Of a stretch of 64,000 nucleotides of DNA, positions 38,385 to 50,229 are shown in pieces. The notes beneath the pieces are model-generated. The model was not told the DNA's origin. It worked only from the letters and a program-made list of their open reading frames with translations, and did no database searches. The position numbers were made by a program, and so were the translations under genes. This DNA is from Argentina anserina (lineage: Eukaryota > Streptophyta > Magnoliopsida > Rosales > Rosaceae), in assembly GCF_933775445.1 (NCBI RefSeq), contig NW_026089464.1:62001-126000 (forward strand). The letters run 5' to 3'. Position 1 is the stretch's first letter. The number at the start of each line of letters is the position of its first letter.

Positions 38385-41300
38385 TGAATTTGAGAGTTTT
38401 GCAAGTGTGGGAGTGTGTTTCCTTCAAACTGAGTATCTTTACATCGTTTGCGTATGTTTACTATTCCAATTGTGTATCTTTACATCGTTTGCGTATCTTT
38501 ACTATTCCAATTGTGTATCTTTTCATTTCTCATTTGAGTATCTTTCTGTAAGGCTTCTGATGCGAGTTTCTATTGTATTTGAGAGTTTTGCAAGTGTGGG
38601 AGTGTGTTTCTTTCAAACTGAGTATCTTTACATCGTTTGCGTATCTTTACTATTCCAATTGTGTATCTTTTCATTTCTCGTTTGAGTATCTTTCTGTAAG
38701 GCTTCTGATGCGAGTTTCTATTGTATTTGAGAGTTTTGCAAGTGTGGGAGTGTGTTTCTTTCAATCTGAGTATCTTTACATCGTTTGCGTATCTTTACTA
38801 TTCCAATTGTGTATCTTTTCATTTCTCGTTTGAGTATCTTTCTGTAAGGCTTTCTGATGCGAGTTTCTATTGAATTTGAGAGTTTTGCAAGTGTGGGAGT
38901 GTGTTTCTTTCAAACTGAGTATCTTTACATCGTTTGCGTATCTTTACTATTCCAATTGTGTATCTTTTCATTTCTCGTTTGAGTATCTTTCTGTAAGCCT
39001 TCTGATGCGAGTTTCTATTGTATTTGAGAGTTTTGCAAGTGTGGGAGTGTGTTTCTTTCAAACTGAGTATCTTTACATCGTTTGCGTATCTTTACTATTC
39101 CAATTGTGTATCTTTTCATTTCTCGTTTGAGTATCTTTCTGTAAGGCTTTCTGATGCGAGTTTCTATTGTATTTGAGAGTTTTGCAAGTGTGGGAGTGTG
39201 TTTCTTTCAAACTGAGTATCTTTACATCGTTTGCGTATCTTTACTATTCCAATTGTGTATCTTTACATCGTTTGCGTATCTTTACTATTCCAATTGTGTA
39301 TCTTTTCATTTCTCGTTTGAGTATCTTTCTGTAAGGCTTCTGATGCGAGTTTCTATTGTATTTGAGAGTTTTGCAAGTGTGGGAGTGTGTTTCTTTCAAA
39401 CTGAGTATCTTTACATCGTTTGCGTATCTTTACTATTCCAATTGTGTATCTTTACATCGTTTACGTATCTTTAGTATTCCAATTGTGTATCTTTTCATTT
39501 CTCGTTTGAGTATCTTTCTGTAAGGCTTTCTGATGCGAGTTTCTATTGAATTTGAGAGTTTTGCAAGTGTGGGAGTGTGTTTCCTTCAAACTGAGTATCT
39601 TTACATCGTTTGCGTATGTTTACTATTCCAATTGTGTATCTTTACATCGTTTGCGTATCTTTACTATTCCAATTGTGTATCTTTTCATTTCTCGTTTGAG
39701 TATCTTTCTGTAAGGCTTCTGATGCGAGTTTCGTATTTGAGAGTTTTGCAAGTGTGGGAGTGTGTTTCTTTCAAACTAAGTATCTTTACATCGTTTGCGT
39801 ATCTTTACTATTCCAATTGTGTATCTTTTCATTTCTTGTTTGAGTATCTTTCTGTAAGGCTTTCTGATGCGAGTTTCTATTGTATTTGAGAGTTTTGCAA
39901 GTGTGGGAGTGTGTTTCTTTCAAACTGAGTATCTTTACATCGTTTGCGTATCTTTACTATTCCAATTGTGTATCTTTTCATTTCTCGTTTGAGTATCTTT
40001 CTGTAAGGCTTCTGATGCGAGTTTCTATTGTATTTGAGAGTTTTGCAAGTGTGGGAGTGTGTTTCCTTCAAACTGAGTATCTTTACATCGTTTGCGTATG
40101 TTTACTATTCCAATTGTGTATCTTTACATCGTTTGCGTATCTTTACTATTCCAATTGTGTATCTTTTCATTTCTCATTTGAGTATCTTTCTGTAAGGCTT
40201 CTGATGCGAGTTTCTATTGTATTTGAGAGTTTTGCAAGTGTGGGAGTGTGTTTCTTTCAAACTGAGTATCTTTACATCGTTTGCGTATCTTTACTATTCC
40301 AATTGTGTATCTTTTCATTTCTCGTTTGAGTATCTTTCTGTAAGGCTTCTGATGCGAGTTTCTATTGTATTTGAGAGTTTTGCAAGTGTGGGAGTGTGTT
40401 TCTTTCAATCTGAGTATCTTTACATCGTTTGCGTATCTTTACTATTCCAATTGTATATCTTTTCATTTCTCGTTTGAGTATCTTTCTGTAAGGCTTTCTG
40501 ATGCGAGTTTCTATTGAATTTGAGAGTTTTGCAAGTGTGGGAGTGTGTTTCTTTCAAACTGAGTATCTTTACATCGTTTGCGTATCTTTACTATTCCAAT
40601 TGTGTATCTTTTCATTTCTCGTTTGAGTATCTTTCTGTAAGCCTTCTGATGCGAGTTTCTATTGTATTTGAGAGTTTTGCAAGTGTGGGAGTGTGTTTCT
40701 TTCAAACTGAGTATCTTTACATCGTTTGCGTATCTTTACTATTCCAATTGTGTATCTTTTCATTTCTCGTTTGAGTATCTTTCTGTAAGGCTTCTGATGC
40801 GAGTTTCTATTGTATTTGAGAGTTTTGCAAGTGTGGGAGTGTGTTTCTTTCAAACTGAGTATCTTTACATCGTTTGCGTATCTTTACTATTCCAATTGTG
40901 TATCTTTTCATTTCTCGTTTGAGTATCTTTCTGTAAGGCTTCTGATGCGAGTTTCTATTGTATTTGAGAGTTTTGCAAGTGTGGGAGTGTGTTTCCTTCA
41001 AACTGAGTATCTTTACATCGTTTGCGTATGTTTACTATTCCAATTGTGTATCTTTACATCGTTTGCGTATCTTTACTATTCCAATTGTGTATCTTTTCAT
41101 TTCTCATTTGAGTATCTTTCTGTAAGGCTTCTGATGCGAGTTTCTATTGTATTTGAGAGTTTTGCAAGTGTGGGAGTGTGTTTCTTTCAAACTGAGTATC
41201 TTTACATCGTTTGCGTATCTTTACTATTCCAATTGTGTATCTTTACATCGTTTACGTATCTTTAGTATTCCAATTGTGTATCTTTTCATTTCTCGTTTGA

Positions 41301-43870
41301 GTATCTTTCTGTAAGGCTTTCTGATGCGAGTTTCTATTGAATTTGAGAGTTTTGCAAGTGTGGGAGTGTGTTTCCTTCAAACTGAGTATCTTTACATCGT
41401 TTGCGTATGTTTACTATTCCAATTGTGTATCTTTACATCGTTTGCGTATCTTTACTATTCCAATTGTGTATCTTTTCATTTCTCGTTTGAGTATCTTTCT
41501 GTAAGGCTTCTGATGCGAGTTTCGTATTTGAGAGTTTTGCAAGTGTGGGAGTGTGTTTCTTTCAAACTAAGTATCTTTACATCGTTTGCGTATCTTTACT
41601 ATTCCAATTGTGTATCTTTTCATTTCTTGTTTGAGTATCTTTCTGTAAGGCTTTCTGATGCGAGTTTCTATTGTATTTGAGAGTTTTGCAAGTGTGGGAG
41701 TGTGTTTCTTTCAAACTGAGTATCTTTACATCGTTTGCGTATCTTTACTATTCCAATTGTGTATCTTTTCATTTCTCGTTTGAGTATCTTTCTGTAAGGC
41801 TTCTGATGCGAGTTTCTATTGTATTTGAGAGTTTTGCAAGTGTGGGAGTGTGTTTCCTTCAAACTGAGTATCTTTACATCGTTTGCGTATGTTTACTATT
41901 CCAATTGTGTATCTTTACATCGTTTGCGTATCTTTACTATTCCAATTGTGTATCTTTTCATTTCTCATTTGAGTATCTTTCTGTAAGGCTTCTGATGCGA
42001 GTTTCTATTGTATTTGAGAGTTTTGCAAGTGTGGGAGTGTGTTTCTTTCAAACTGAGTATCTTTACATCGTTTGCGTATCTTTACTATTCCAATTGTGTA
42101 TCTTTTCATTTCTCGTTTGAGTATCTTTCTGTAAGGCTTCTGATGCGAGTTTCTATTGTATTTGAGAGTTTTGCAAGTGTGGGAGTGTGTTTCTTTCAAT
42201 CTGAGTATCTTTACATCGTTTGCGTATCTTTACTATTCCAATTGTATATCTTTTCATTTCTCGTTTGAGTATCTTTCTGTAAGGCTTTCTGATGCGAGTT
42301 TCTATTGAATTTGAGAGTTTTGCAAGTGTGGGAGTGTGTTTCTTTCAAACTGAGTATCTTTACATCGTTTGCGTATCTTTACTATTCCAATTGTGTATCT
42401 TTTCATTTCTCGTTTGAGTATCTTTCTGTAAGCCTTCTGATGCGAGTTTCTATTGTATTTGAGAGTTTTGCAAGTGTGGGAGTGTGTTTCTTTCAAACTG
42501 AGTATCTTTACATCGTTTGCGTATCTTTACTATTCCAATTGTGTATCTTTTCATTTCTCGTTTGAGTATCTTTCTGTAAGGCTTTCTGATGCGAGTTTCT
42601 ATTGTATTTGAGAGTTTTGCAAGTGTGGGAGTGTGTTTCTTTCAAACTGAGTATCTTTACATCGTTTGCGTATCTTTACTATTCCAATTGTGTATCTTTA
42701 CATCGTTTGCGTATCTTTACTATTCCAATTGTGTATCTTTTCATTTCTCGTTTGAGTATCTTTCTGTAAGGCTTCTGATGCGAGTTTCTATTGTATTTGA
42801 GAGTTTTGCAAGTGTGGGAGTGTGTTTCTTTCAAACTGAGTATCTTTACATCGTTTGCGTATCTTTACTATTCCAATTGTGTATCTTTACATCGTTTACG
42901 TATCTTTAGTATTCCAATTGTGTATCTTTTCATTTCTCGTTTGAGTATCTTTCTGTAAGGCTTTCTGATGCGAGTTTCTATTGAATTTGAGAGTTTTGCA
43001 AGTGTGGGAGTGTGTTTCCTTCAAACTGAGTATCTTTACATCGTTTGCGTATGTTTACTATTCCAATTGTGTATCTTTACATCGTTTGCGTATCTTTACT
43101 ATTCCAATTGTGTATCTTTTCATTTCTCGTTTGAGTATCTTTCTGTAAGGCTTCTGATGCGAGTTTCGTATTTGAGAGTTTTGCAAGTGTGGGAGTGTGT
43201 TTCTTTCAAACTAAGTATCTTTACATCGTTTGCGTATCTTTACTATTCCAATTGTGTATCTTTTCATTTCTTGTTTGAGTATCTTTCTGTAAGGCTTTCT
43301 GATGCGAGTTTCTATTGTATTTGAGAGTTTTGCAAGTGTGGGAGTGTGTTTCTTTCAAACTGAGTATCTTTACATCGTTTGCGTATCTTTACTATTCCAA
43401 TTGTGTATCTTTTCATTTCTCGTTTGAGTATCTTTCTGTAAGGCTTCTGATGCGAGTTTCTATTGTATTTGAGAGTTTTGCAAGTGTGGGAGTGTGTTTC
43501 CTTCAAACTGAGTATCTTTACATCGTTTGCGTATGTTTACTATTCCAATTGTGTATCTTTACATCGTTTGCGTATCTTTACTATTCCAATTCTGTATCTT
43601 TTCATTTCTCGTTTGAGTATCTTTCTGTAAGGCTTCTGATGCGAGTTTCTATTGTATTTGAGAGTTTTGCAAGTGTGGGAGTGTGTTTCTTTCAAACTGA
43701 GTATCTTTACATCGTTTGCGTATCTTTACTATTCCAATTGTGTATCTTTTCATTTCTCGTTTGAGTATCTTTCTGTAAGGCTTCTGATGCGAGTTTCTAT
43801 TGTATTTGAGAGTTTTGCAAGTGTGGGAGTGTGTTTCTTTCAATCTGAGTATCTTTACATCGTTTGCGTA
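38385..43870 (+). repeat. Nested 1,644-, 1,791- and 3,435-bp HORs (10, 11 and 21 monomers)
   Basis: Anchors 38573, 40217, 42008 and 43652 start related units separated by 1,644, 1,791 and 1,644 bp. About 38385-40435 matches 41820-43870 at the combined 3,435-bp (21-monomer) offset, and about 39415-40440 matches 41206-42231 at 1,791 bp. Lengths from anchor 39880 are 148,189,148,149,148,148,148,189,190,189,145. Regional markers are tctcatttgag, gtaagccttctg, gtttacgtatctttag and caaactaag. The 10- and 11-monomer forms alternate and differ by one short unit, which makes the 21-monomer period the better description. Confidence 0.82.
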
Positions 43871-44511
43871 TCTTTACCATTCCAATTGTGTATCTTTACA
43901 TCGTTTACGTATCTTTAGTATTCCAATTGTGTATCTTTTCATTTCTCGTTTGAGTATCTTTCTGTAAGGCTTTCTGATGCGAGTTTCTATTGAATTTGAG
44001 AGTTTTGCAAGTGTGGGAGTGTGTTTTCTTCAAACTGAGTATCTTTACATCGTTTGCGTATGTTTACTATTCCAATTGTGTATCTTTACATCGTTTGCGT
44101 ATCTTTACTATTCCAATTGTGTATCTTTTCATTTCTCGTTTGAGTATCTTTCTGTAAGGCTTTCTGATGCGAGTTTCTATTGAATTTGAGAGTTTTGCAA
44201 GTGTGGGAGTGTGTTTCTTTCAAACTGAGTATCTTTACATCGTTTGCGTATCTTTGCTATTCCAATTGTGTATCTTTACATCGTTTGCGTATCTTTACTA
44301 TTCCAATTGTGTATCTTTACATCGTAAATTGTGTATCTTTTCATTTCTCGTTTGAGTATCTTTCTGTAAGGCTTCTGATGCGAGTTTCTATTGTATTTGA
44401 GAGTTTTGCAAGTGTGGGAGTGTGTTTCTTTCAATCTGAGTATCTTTACATCGTTTGCGTATCTTTACTATTCCAATTGTGTATCTTTTCATTTCTCGTT
44501 TGAGTATCTTT
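43821..44511 (+). repeat. taccattcc cassette, fourth copy
   Basis: Copy at +6,643 bp from the third. It has the private gtgttttcttc near 44,026 in place of gtgtttccttc, and tctttgctattcc near 44,255. It is the last block of the middle region before the subfamily switch. Confidence 0.8.
44229..44439 (+). repeat. Truncated-A monomer (211 bp), copy 9 (rightmost)
   Basis: Remnant A at 44311-44332; +6,643 bp from copy 8. The first A has the private variant tctttgctattcc. No copy was seen right of this point, where the array changes subfamily. Confidence 0.92.
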
Positions 44512-45780
44512 CTGTAAGGCTTCTGATGCGATTTTCTATTGTATTTGAGAGTTTTGCAAGTGTGGGAGTGTGTTTCTTTCAAACTGAGTATCTTTACATC
44601 GTTTGCGTATCTTTACTATTCCAATTGTGTATCTTTATATCGTTTGCGTATCTTTACTATTCCAATTGTGTATCTTTTCATTTCTCGTTCGAGTATCTTT
44701 CTGTAAGGCTTTCTGATGCGAGTTTCGTATTTGAGAGTTTTGCAAGTGTGGGAGTGTGTTTCTTTCAAACTGAGTATCTTTACATCGTTTGCGTATCTTT
44801 ACTATTCCAATTGTGTATCTTTTCATTTCTTGTTTGAGTATCTTTCTGTAAGGCTTTCTGATGCGAGTTTCGTATTTGAGAGTTTTGCAAGTGTGGGAGT
44901 GTGTTTCTTTCAAACTGAGTATCTTTACATCGTTTGCGTATCTTTACTATTCCAATTGTGTATCTTTTCATTTCTCGTTTGAGTATCTTTCTGTAAGGCT
45001 TCTGATGCGAGTTTCTATTGTATTTGAGAGTTTTGCAAGTGTGGGAGTGTGTTTCTTTCAAACTGAATATCTTTACATCATTTGCGTATCTTTACTATTC
45101 CAATTGTGTATCTTTTCATTTCTCGTTTGAGTATCTTTCTGTAAGGCTTCTGATTCGAGTTTCTATTGTATTTGAGAGTTTTGCAAGTGTGGGTGTGTGT
45201 TTCTTTCAATCTGAGTATCTTTACATCGTTTGCGTAATCTACTATTCCAATTGTGTATCTTTACATCGTTTGCGTATCTTTACTATTCCAATTGTGTATC
45301 TTTTCATTTCTCGTTTGAGTATCTTTCTGTAAGGATTCTGATGCGAGTTTCTATTGTATTTGAGAGTTTTGCAAGTGTGGGAGTGTCTTTCTTTCAAACT
45401 GAGTATCTTTACATCGTTTGCGTATCTTTACTATTCCAATTGTGTATCTTTACATCGTTTGCGTATCTTTACTATTCCAATTGTGTATCTTTTCATTTCT
45501 CGTTTGAGTATCTTTCTGTAAGGCTTCTGATGCGAGTTTCTATTGTATTTGAGAGTTTTGCAAGTGTGGGAGTGTGTTTCTTTCAAACTGAGTATCTTTA
45601 CATCGTTTGCGTATCTTTACTATTCCAATTGTGTATCTTTACATCGTTTGCGTATCTTTACTATTCCAATTGTGTATCTTTTCATTTCTCGTTTAAGTAT
45701 CTTTCTGTAAGGCTTCTGATGCGAGTTTCTATTGTATTTGAGAGTTTTGCAAGTGTGGGAGTGTGTTTCTTTCAATCTGA

Positions 45781-46011
45781 GTATCTTTACATCGTTTGCG
45801 TATCTTTACTATTCCAATTGTGTATCTTTACATCGTTTGCGTATCTTTACTATTCCAATTGTGTATCTTTACATCGTTTGCGTATCTTTACTATTCCAAT
45901 TGTGTATCTTTTCATTTCTCGTTTGAGTATCTTTCTGTAAGGCTTTCTGATGCGAGTTTCTATTGTATTTGAGAGTTTTGCAAGTGTTGGTGTGTGTTTC
46001 TTTCAATCTGA
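45781..46011 (+). repeat. Triple-A monomer (231 bp), copy in 1,426-bp HOR
   Basis: A modules occupy 45781-45903, preceded by the caatctga end type. C has ggctttctg and ends with the rare form caagtgttggtgtgtg. The whole unit recurs 1,426 bp downstream, so it spread as part of the larger HOR and not by a second local expansion. Confidence 0.9.
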
Positions 46012-47206
46012 GTATCTTTACATCGTTTGCGTAATCTACTATTCCAATTGTGTATCTTTACATCGTTTGCGTATCTTGACTATTCCAATTGTGTATCTTT
46101 TCATTTCTCGTTTGAGTATCTTTCTGTAAGGATTCTGATGCGAGTTTCTATTGTATTTGAGAGTTTTGCAAGTGTGGGAGTGTCTTTCTTTCAAACTGAG
46201 TATCTTTACATCGTTTGCGTATCTTTACTATTCCAATTGTGTATCTTTTCATTTCTCGTTTGAGTATCTTTCTGTAAGGCTTTCTGATGCGAGTTTCGTA
46301 TTTGAGAGTTTTGCAAGTGTGGGAGTGTGTTTCTTTCAAACTGAGTATCTTTACATCGTTTGCGTATCTTTACTATTCCAATTGTGTATCTTTTCATTTC
46401 TCGTTTGAGTATCTTTCTGTAAGGCTTCTGATGCGAGTTTCTATTGTATTTGAGAGTTTTGCAAGTGTGGGAGTGTGTTTCTTTCAAACTGAATATCTTT
46501 ACATCATTTGCGTATCTTTACTATTCCAATTGTGTATCTTTTCATTTCTCGTTTGAGTATCTTTCTGTAAGGCTTCTGATTCGAGTTTCTATTGTATTTG
46601 AGAGTTTTGCAAGTGTGGGTGTGTGTTTCTTTCAATCTGAGTATCTTTACATCGTTTGCGTAATCTACTATTCCAATTGTGTATCTTTACATCGTTTGCG
46701 TATCTTTACTATTCCAATTGTGTATCTTTTCATTTCTCGTTTGAGTATCTTTCTGTAAGGATTCTGATGCGAGTTTCTATTGTATTTGAGAGTTTTGCAA
46801 GTGTGGGAGTGTCTTTCTTTCAAACTGAGTATCTTTACATCGTTTGCGTATCTTTACTATTCCAATTGTGTATCTTTACATCGTTTGCGTATCTTTACTA
46901 TTCCAATTGTGTATCTTTTCATTTCTCGTTTGAGTATCTTTCTGTAAGGCTTCTGATGCGAGTTTCTATTGTATTTGAGAGTTTTGCAAGTGTGGGAGTG
47001 TGTTTCTTTCAAACTGAGTATCTTTACATCGTTTGCGTATCTTTACTATTCCAATTGTGTATCTTTACATCGTTTGCGTATCTTTACTATTCCAATTGTG
47101 TATCTTTTCATTTCTCGTTTAAGTATCTTTCTGTAAGGCTTCTGATGCGAGTTTCTATTGTATTTGAGAGTTTTGCAAGTGTGGGAGTGTGTTTCTTTCA
47201 ATCTGA

Positions 47207-47437
47207 GTATCTTTACATCGTTTGCGTATCTTTACTATTCCAATTGTGTATCTTTACATCGTTTGCGTATCTTTACTATTCCAATTGTGTATCTTTACAT
47301 CGTTTGCGTATCTTTACTATTCCAATTGTGTATCTTTTCATTTCTCGTTTGAGTATCTTTCTGTAAGGCTTTCTGATGCGAGTTTCTATTGTATTTGAGA
47401 GTTTTGCAAGTGTTGGTGTGTGTTTCTTTCAATCTGA
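47207..47437 (+). repeat. Triple-A monomer (231 bp), second HOR copy
   Basis: Copy of the 45,781 unit at +1,426 bp, including the caagtgttggtgtgtg end. A modules are at 47207-47329. Confidence 0.9.
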
Positions 47438-47799
47438 GTATCTTTACATCGTTTGCGTAATCTACTATTCCAATTGTGTATCTTTACATCGTTTGCGTAT
47501 CTTGACTATTCCAATTGTGTATCTTTTCATTTCTCGTTTGAGTATCTTTCTGTAAGGATTCTGATGCGAGTTTCTATTGTATTTGAGAGTTTTGCAAGTG
47601 TGGGAGTGTCTTTCTTTCAAACTGAGTATCTTTACATCGTTTGCGTATCTTTACTATTCCAATTGTGTATCTTTTCATTTCTCGTTTGAGTATCTTTCTG
47701 TAAGGCTTCTGATGCGAGTTTCTATTGTATTTGAGAGTTTTGCAAGTGTGGGAGTGTGTTTCTTTCAAACTGAGTATCTTTACATCGTTTGCGTATCTT

Positions 47800-48905
47800 T
47801 ACTATTCCAATTGTGTATCTTTACATCGTTTGCGTATCTTTACTATTCCAATTGTGTATCTTTTCATTTCTCGTTTGAGTATCTTTCTGTAAGGCTTTCT
47901 GATGCGAGTTTCTATTGAATTTGAGAGTTTTGCAAGTGTGGGAGTGTGTTTCCTTCAAACTGAGTATCTTTACATCGTTTGCGTATGTTTACTATTCCAA
48001 TTGTGTATCTTTACATCGTTTGCGTATCTTTACTATTCCAATTGTGTATCTTTTCATTTCTCGTTTGAGTATCTTTCTGTAAGGCTTCTGATGCGAGTTT
48101 CTATTGTATTTGAGAGTTTTGCAAGTGTGGGAGTGTGTTTCTTTCAAACTGAATATCTTTACATCGTTTGCGTATCTTTACTATTCCAATTGTGTATCTT
48201 TTCATTTCTCGTTTGAGTATCTTTCTGTAAGGCTTCTGATGCGAGTTTCTATTGTATTTGAGAGTTTTGCAAGTGTGGGAGTGTGTTTCTTTCAATCTGA
48301 GTATCTTTACATCGTTTGCGTATCTTTACTATTCCAATTGTGTATCTTTTCATTTCTCGTTTGAGTATCTTTCTGTAAGGCTTCTGATGCGAGTTTCTAT
48401 TGTATTTGAGAGTTTTGCAAGTGTGGGAGTGTGTTTCTTTCAAACTGAGTATCTTTACATCGTTTGCGTATCTTTACTATTCCAATTGTGTATCTTTACA
48501 TCGTTTGCGTATCTTTACTATTCCAATTGTGTATCTTTTCATTTCTCGTTTAAGTATCTTTCTGTAAGGCTTCTGATGCGAGTTTCTATTGTATTTGAGA
48601 GTTTTGCAAGTGTGGGAGTGTGTTTCTTTCAATCTGAGTATCTTTACATCGTTTGCGTATCTTTACTATTCCAATTGTGTATCTTTACATCGTTTGCGTA
48701 TCTTTACTATTCCAATTGTGTATCTTTTCATTTCTCGTTTGAGTATCTTTCTGTAAGGATTCTGATGCGAGTTTCTATTGTATTTGAGAGTTTTGCAAGT
48801 GTGGGAGTGTGTTTCTTTCAAACTGAGTATCTTTACATCGTTTGCGTATCTTTACTATTCCAATTGTGTATCTTTACATCGTTTGCGTATCTTTACTATT
48901 CCAAT
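47800..48905 (+). repeat. Block repeated at 51.0-52.1 kb (offset 3,215 bp)
   Basis: Matches about 51015-52120 over lengths 190,189,148,148,189,189. The first copy has gatgcg at about 48,241 where the second has gattcg at 51,456, a difference useful for tracing recombination. Confidence 0.75.
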
Positions 48906-49056
48906 TGTGTATCTTTACATCGTTTGCGTATCTTTACTATTCCAATTGTGTATCTTTTCATTTCTCGTTTGAGTATCTTTCTGTAAGGCTTCTGATGCGA
49001 GTTTCTATTGTATTTGAGAGTTTTGCAAGTGTGGGAGTGTGTTTCTTTCAAACTGA
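48827..49056 (+). repeat. Triple-A monomer (230 bp)
   Basis: A modules at 48827-48949, preceded by a C with ggattctg and the aaactga end. Its own C has ggcttctg and a normal gtgggag segment, so it differs from the 45.8/47.2-kb type. It lies within a run of ten consecutive long or triple-A units (about 48.4-50.4 kb). Confidence 0.9.
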
Positions 49057-49813
49057 GTATCTTTACATCGTTTGCGTATCTTTACTATTCCAATTGTGTA
49101 TCTTTACATCGTTTGCGTATCTTTACTATTCCAATTGTGTATCTTTTCATTTCTCGTTTGAGTATCTTTCTGTAAGGCTTCTGATGCGATTTTCTATTGT
49201 ATTTGAGAGTTTTGCAAGTGTGGGAGTGTGTTTCTTTCAACCTGAGTATCTTTACATCGTTTGCGTATCTTTACTATTCCAATTGTGTATCTTTATATCG
49301 TTTGCGTATCTTTACTATTCCAATTGTGTATCTTTTCATTTCTCGTTTGAGTATCTTTCTGTAAGGCTTTCTGATGCGAGTTTCTATTGAATTTGAGAGT
49401 TTTGCAAGTGTGGGAGTTTGTTTCCTTCAAACTGAGTATCTTTACATCGTTTGCGTATGTTTACTATTCCAATTGTGTATCTTTACATCGTTTGCGTATC
49501 TTTACTATTCCAATTGTGTATCTTTTCATTTCTCGTTTGAGTATCTTTCTGTAAGGCTTCTGATGCGAGTTTCTATTGTATTTGAGAGTTTTGCAAGTGT
49601 GGGAGTGTGTTTCTTTCAAACTGAGTATCTTTACATCGTTTGCGTATCTTTACTATTCCAATTGTGTATCTTTACATCGTTTGCGTATCTTTACTATTCC
49701 AATTGTGTATCTTTTCATTTCTCGTTTAAGTATCTTTCTGTAAGGCTTCTGATGCGAGTTTCTATTGTATTTGAGAGTTTTGCAAGTGTGGGAGTGTGTT
49801 TCTTTCAATCTGA

Positions 49814-50044
49814 GTATCTTTACATCGTTTGCGTATCTTTACTATTCCAATTGTGTATCTTTACATCGTTTGCGTATCTTTACTATTCCAATTGTGTATC
49901 TTTACATCGTTTGCATATCTTTACTATTCCAATTGTGTATCTTTTCATTTCTCGTTTGAGTATCTTTCTGTAAGGCTTTCTGATGCGAGTTTCTATTGTA
50001 TTTGAGAGTTTTGCAAGTGTTGGTGTGTGTTTCTTTCAATCTGA
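49814..50044 (+). repeat. Triple-A monomer (231 bp) with CpG-loss variant
   Basis: A modules at 49814-49936. The third has tttgcatatc in place of tttgcgtatc, a CpG to CpA change. Otherwise it matches the 45.8/47.2-kb type, including the caagtgttggtgtgtg end and the following cgtaatctac monomer. Confidence 0.9.
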
Positions 50045-50229
50045 GTATCTTTACATCGTTTGCGTAATCTACTATTCCAATTGTGTATCTTTACATCGTT
50101 TGCGTATCTTTACTATTCCAATTGTGTATCTTTTCATTTCTCGTTTGAGTATCTTTCTGTAAGGATTCTGATGCGAGTTTCTATTGTATTTGAGAGTTTT
50201 GCAAGTGTGGGAGTGTCTTTCTTTCAAAC

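Larger units (their letters stand above)
30683..44739 (+). repeat. Array region III: mosaic domain
   Basis: Mixes blocks seen to the left (truncated-A unit, 4-bp deletion, ctttatatcg) with markers of its own: taccattcc, gtaagccttctg (36.1, 38.0, 39.0, 40.6, 42.4 kb), tctcatttgag (36.8, 38.5, 40.2, 41.1, 42.0 kb) and ten of the thirteen gtttacgtatctttag units. Repeat periods change often (1,034, 1,558, 2,235, 2,568, 1,644, 1,791 bp), so no single HOR dominates. Confidence 0.7.
4357..46297 (+). repeat. C-module subtype with 4-bp deletion (18 copies across this span)
   Basis: In 18 C modules gagtttctattgtatttg is shortened to gagtttcgtatttg, a loss of tatt. Junctions lie at 4357, 6676, 9521, 11840, 14642, 17743, 20992, 22004, 32207, 33765, 35704, 37010, 39732, 41523, 43167, 44726, 44871 and 46297. 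None was seen at 22-32 kb or right of 46.3 kb. In most copies the deletion monomer follows a 190-bp unit and is itself a long unit (185 bp from A to end), and the next unit carries ggctttctg. This fixed context shows that it spread as part of larger blocks. The copies at 32,207 and 37,010 are followed by ggcttctg, and those at 44.7-46.3 kb have ggctttctg before the deletion, so some contexts have been recombined. Confidence 0.9.
44740..47700 (+). repeat. 1,426-bp HOR (8 monomers), near-identical tandem pair
   Basis: About 44785-46270 matches 46210-47700. Lengths from anchor 45018 are 148,188,189,189,231,188,149,144. The copies share variants rare or absent elsewhere: cgtatcttgac (about 46,078/47,504), gggtgtgtgtttc (45,192/46,618) and gagtgtctttc (45,386/46,812; also 50,216). 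No internal mismatch was noticed, so this is among the youngest duplications in the window. It starts at the point where the right-hand subfamily begins. Confidence 0.88.

Noticed and set aside
44785..47700. Treating identical HOR pairs as proven assembly errors
   Set aside because: Identical neighbours are expected from recent unequal crossover in satellites; only read depth could show a false duplication, so it is left as a caveat.
48252..48986. Open reading frames on the + strand, up to about 244 codons, as protein-coding genes
   Set aside because: The frames repeat the satellite unit, often start at TTG or mid-unit ATG, and open or close with the local mix of 148-, 149-, 189- and 190-bp units. 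Indels that break the frame are as common as substitutions. I saw no unique sequence, splice structure or promoter context.
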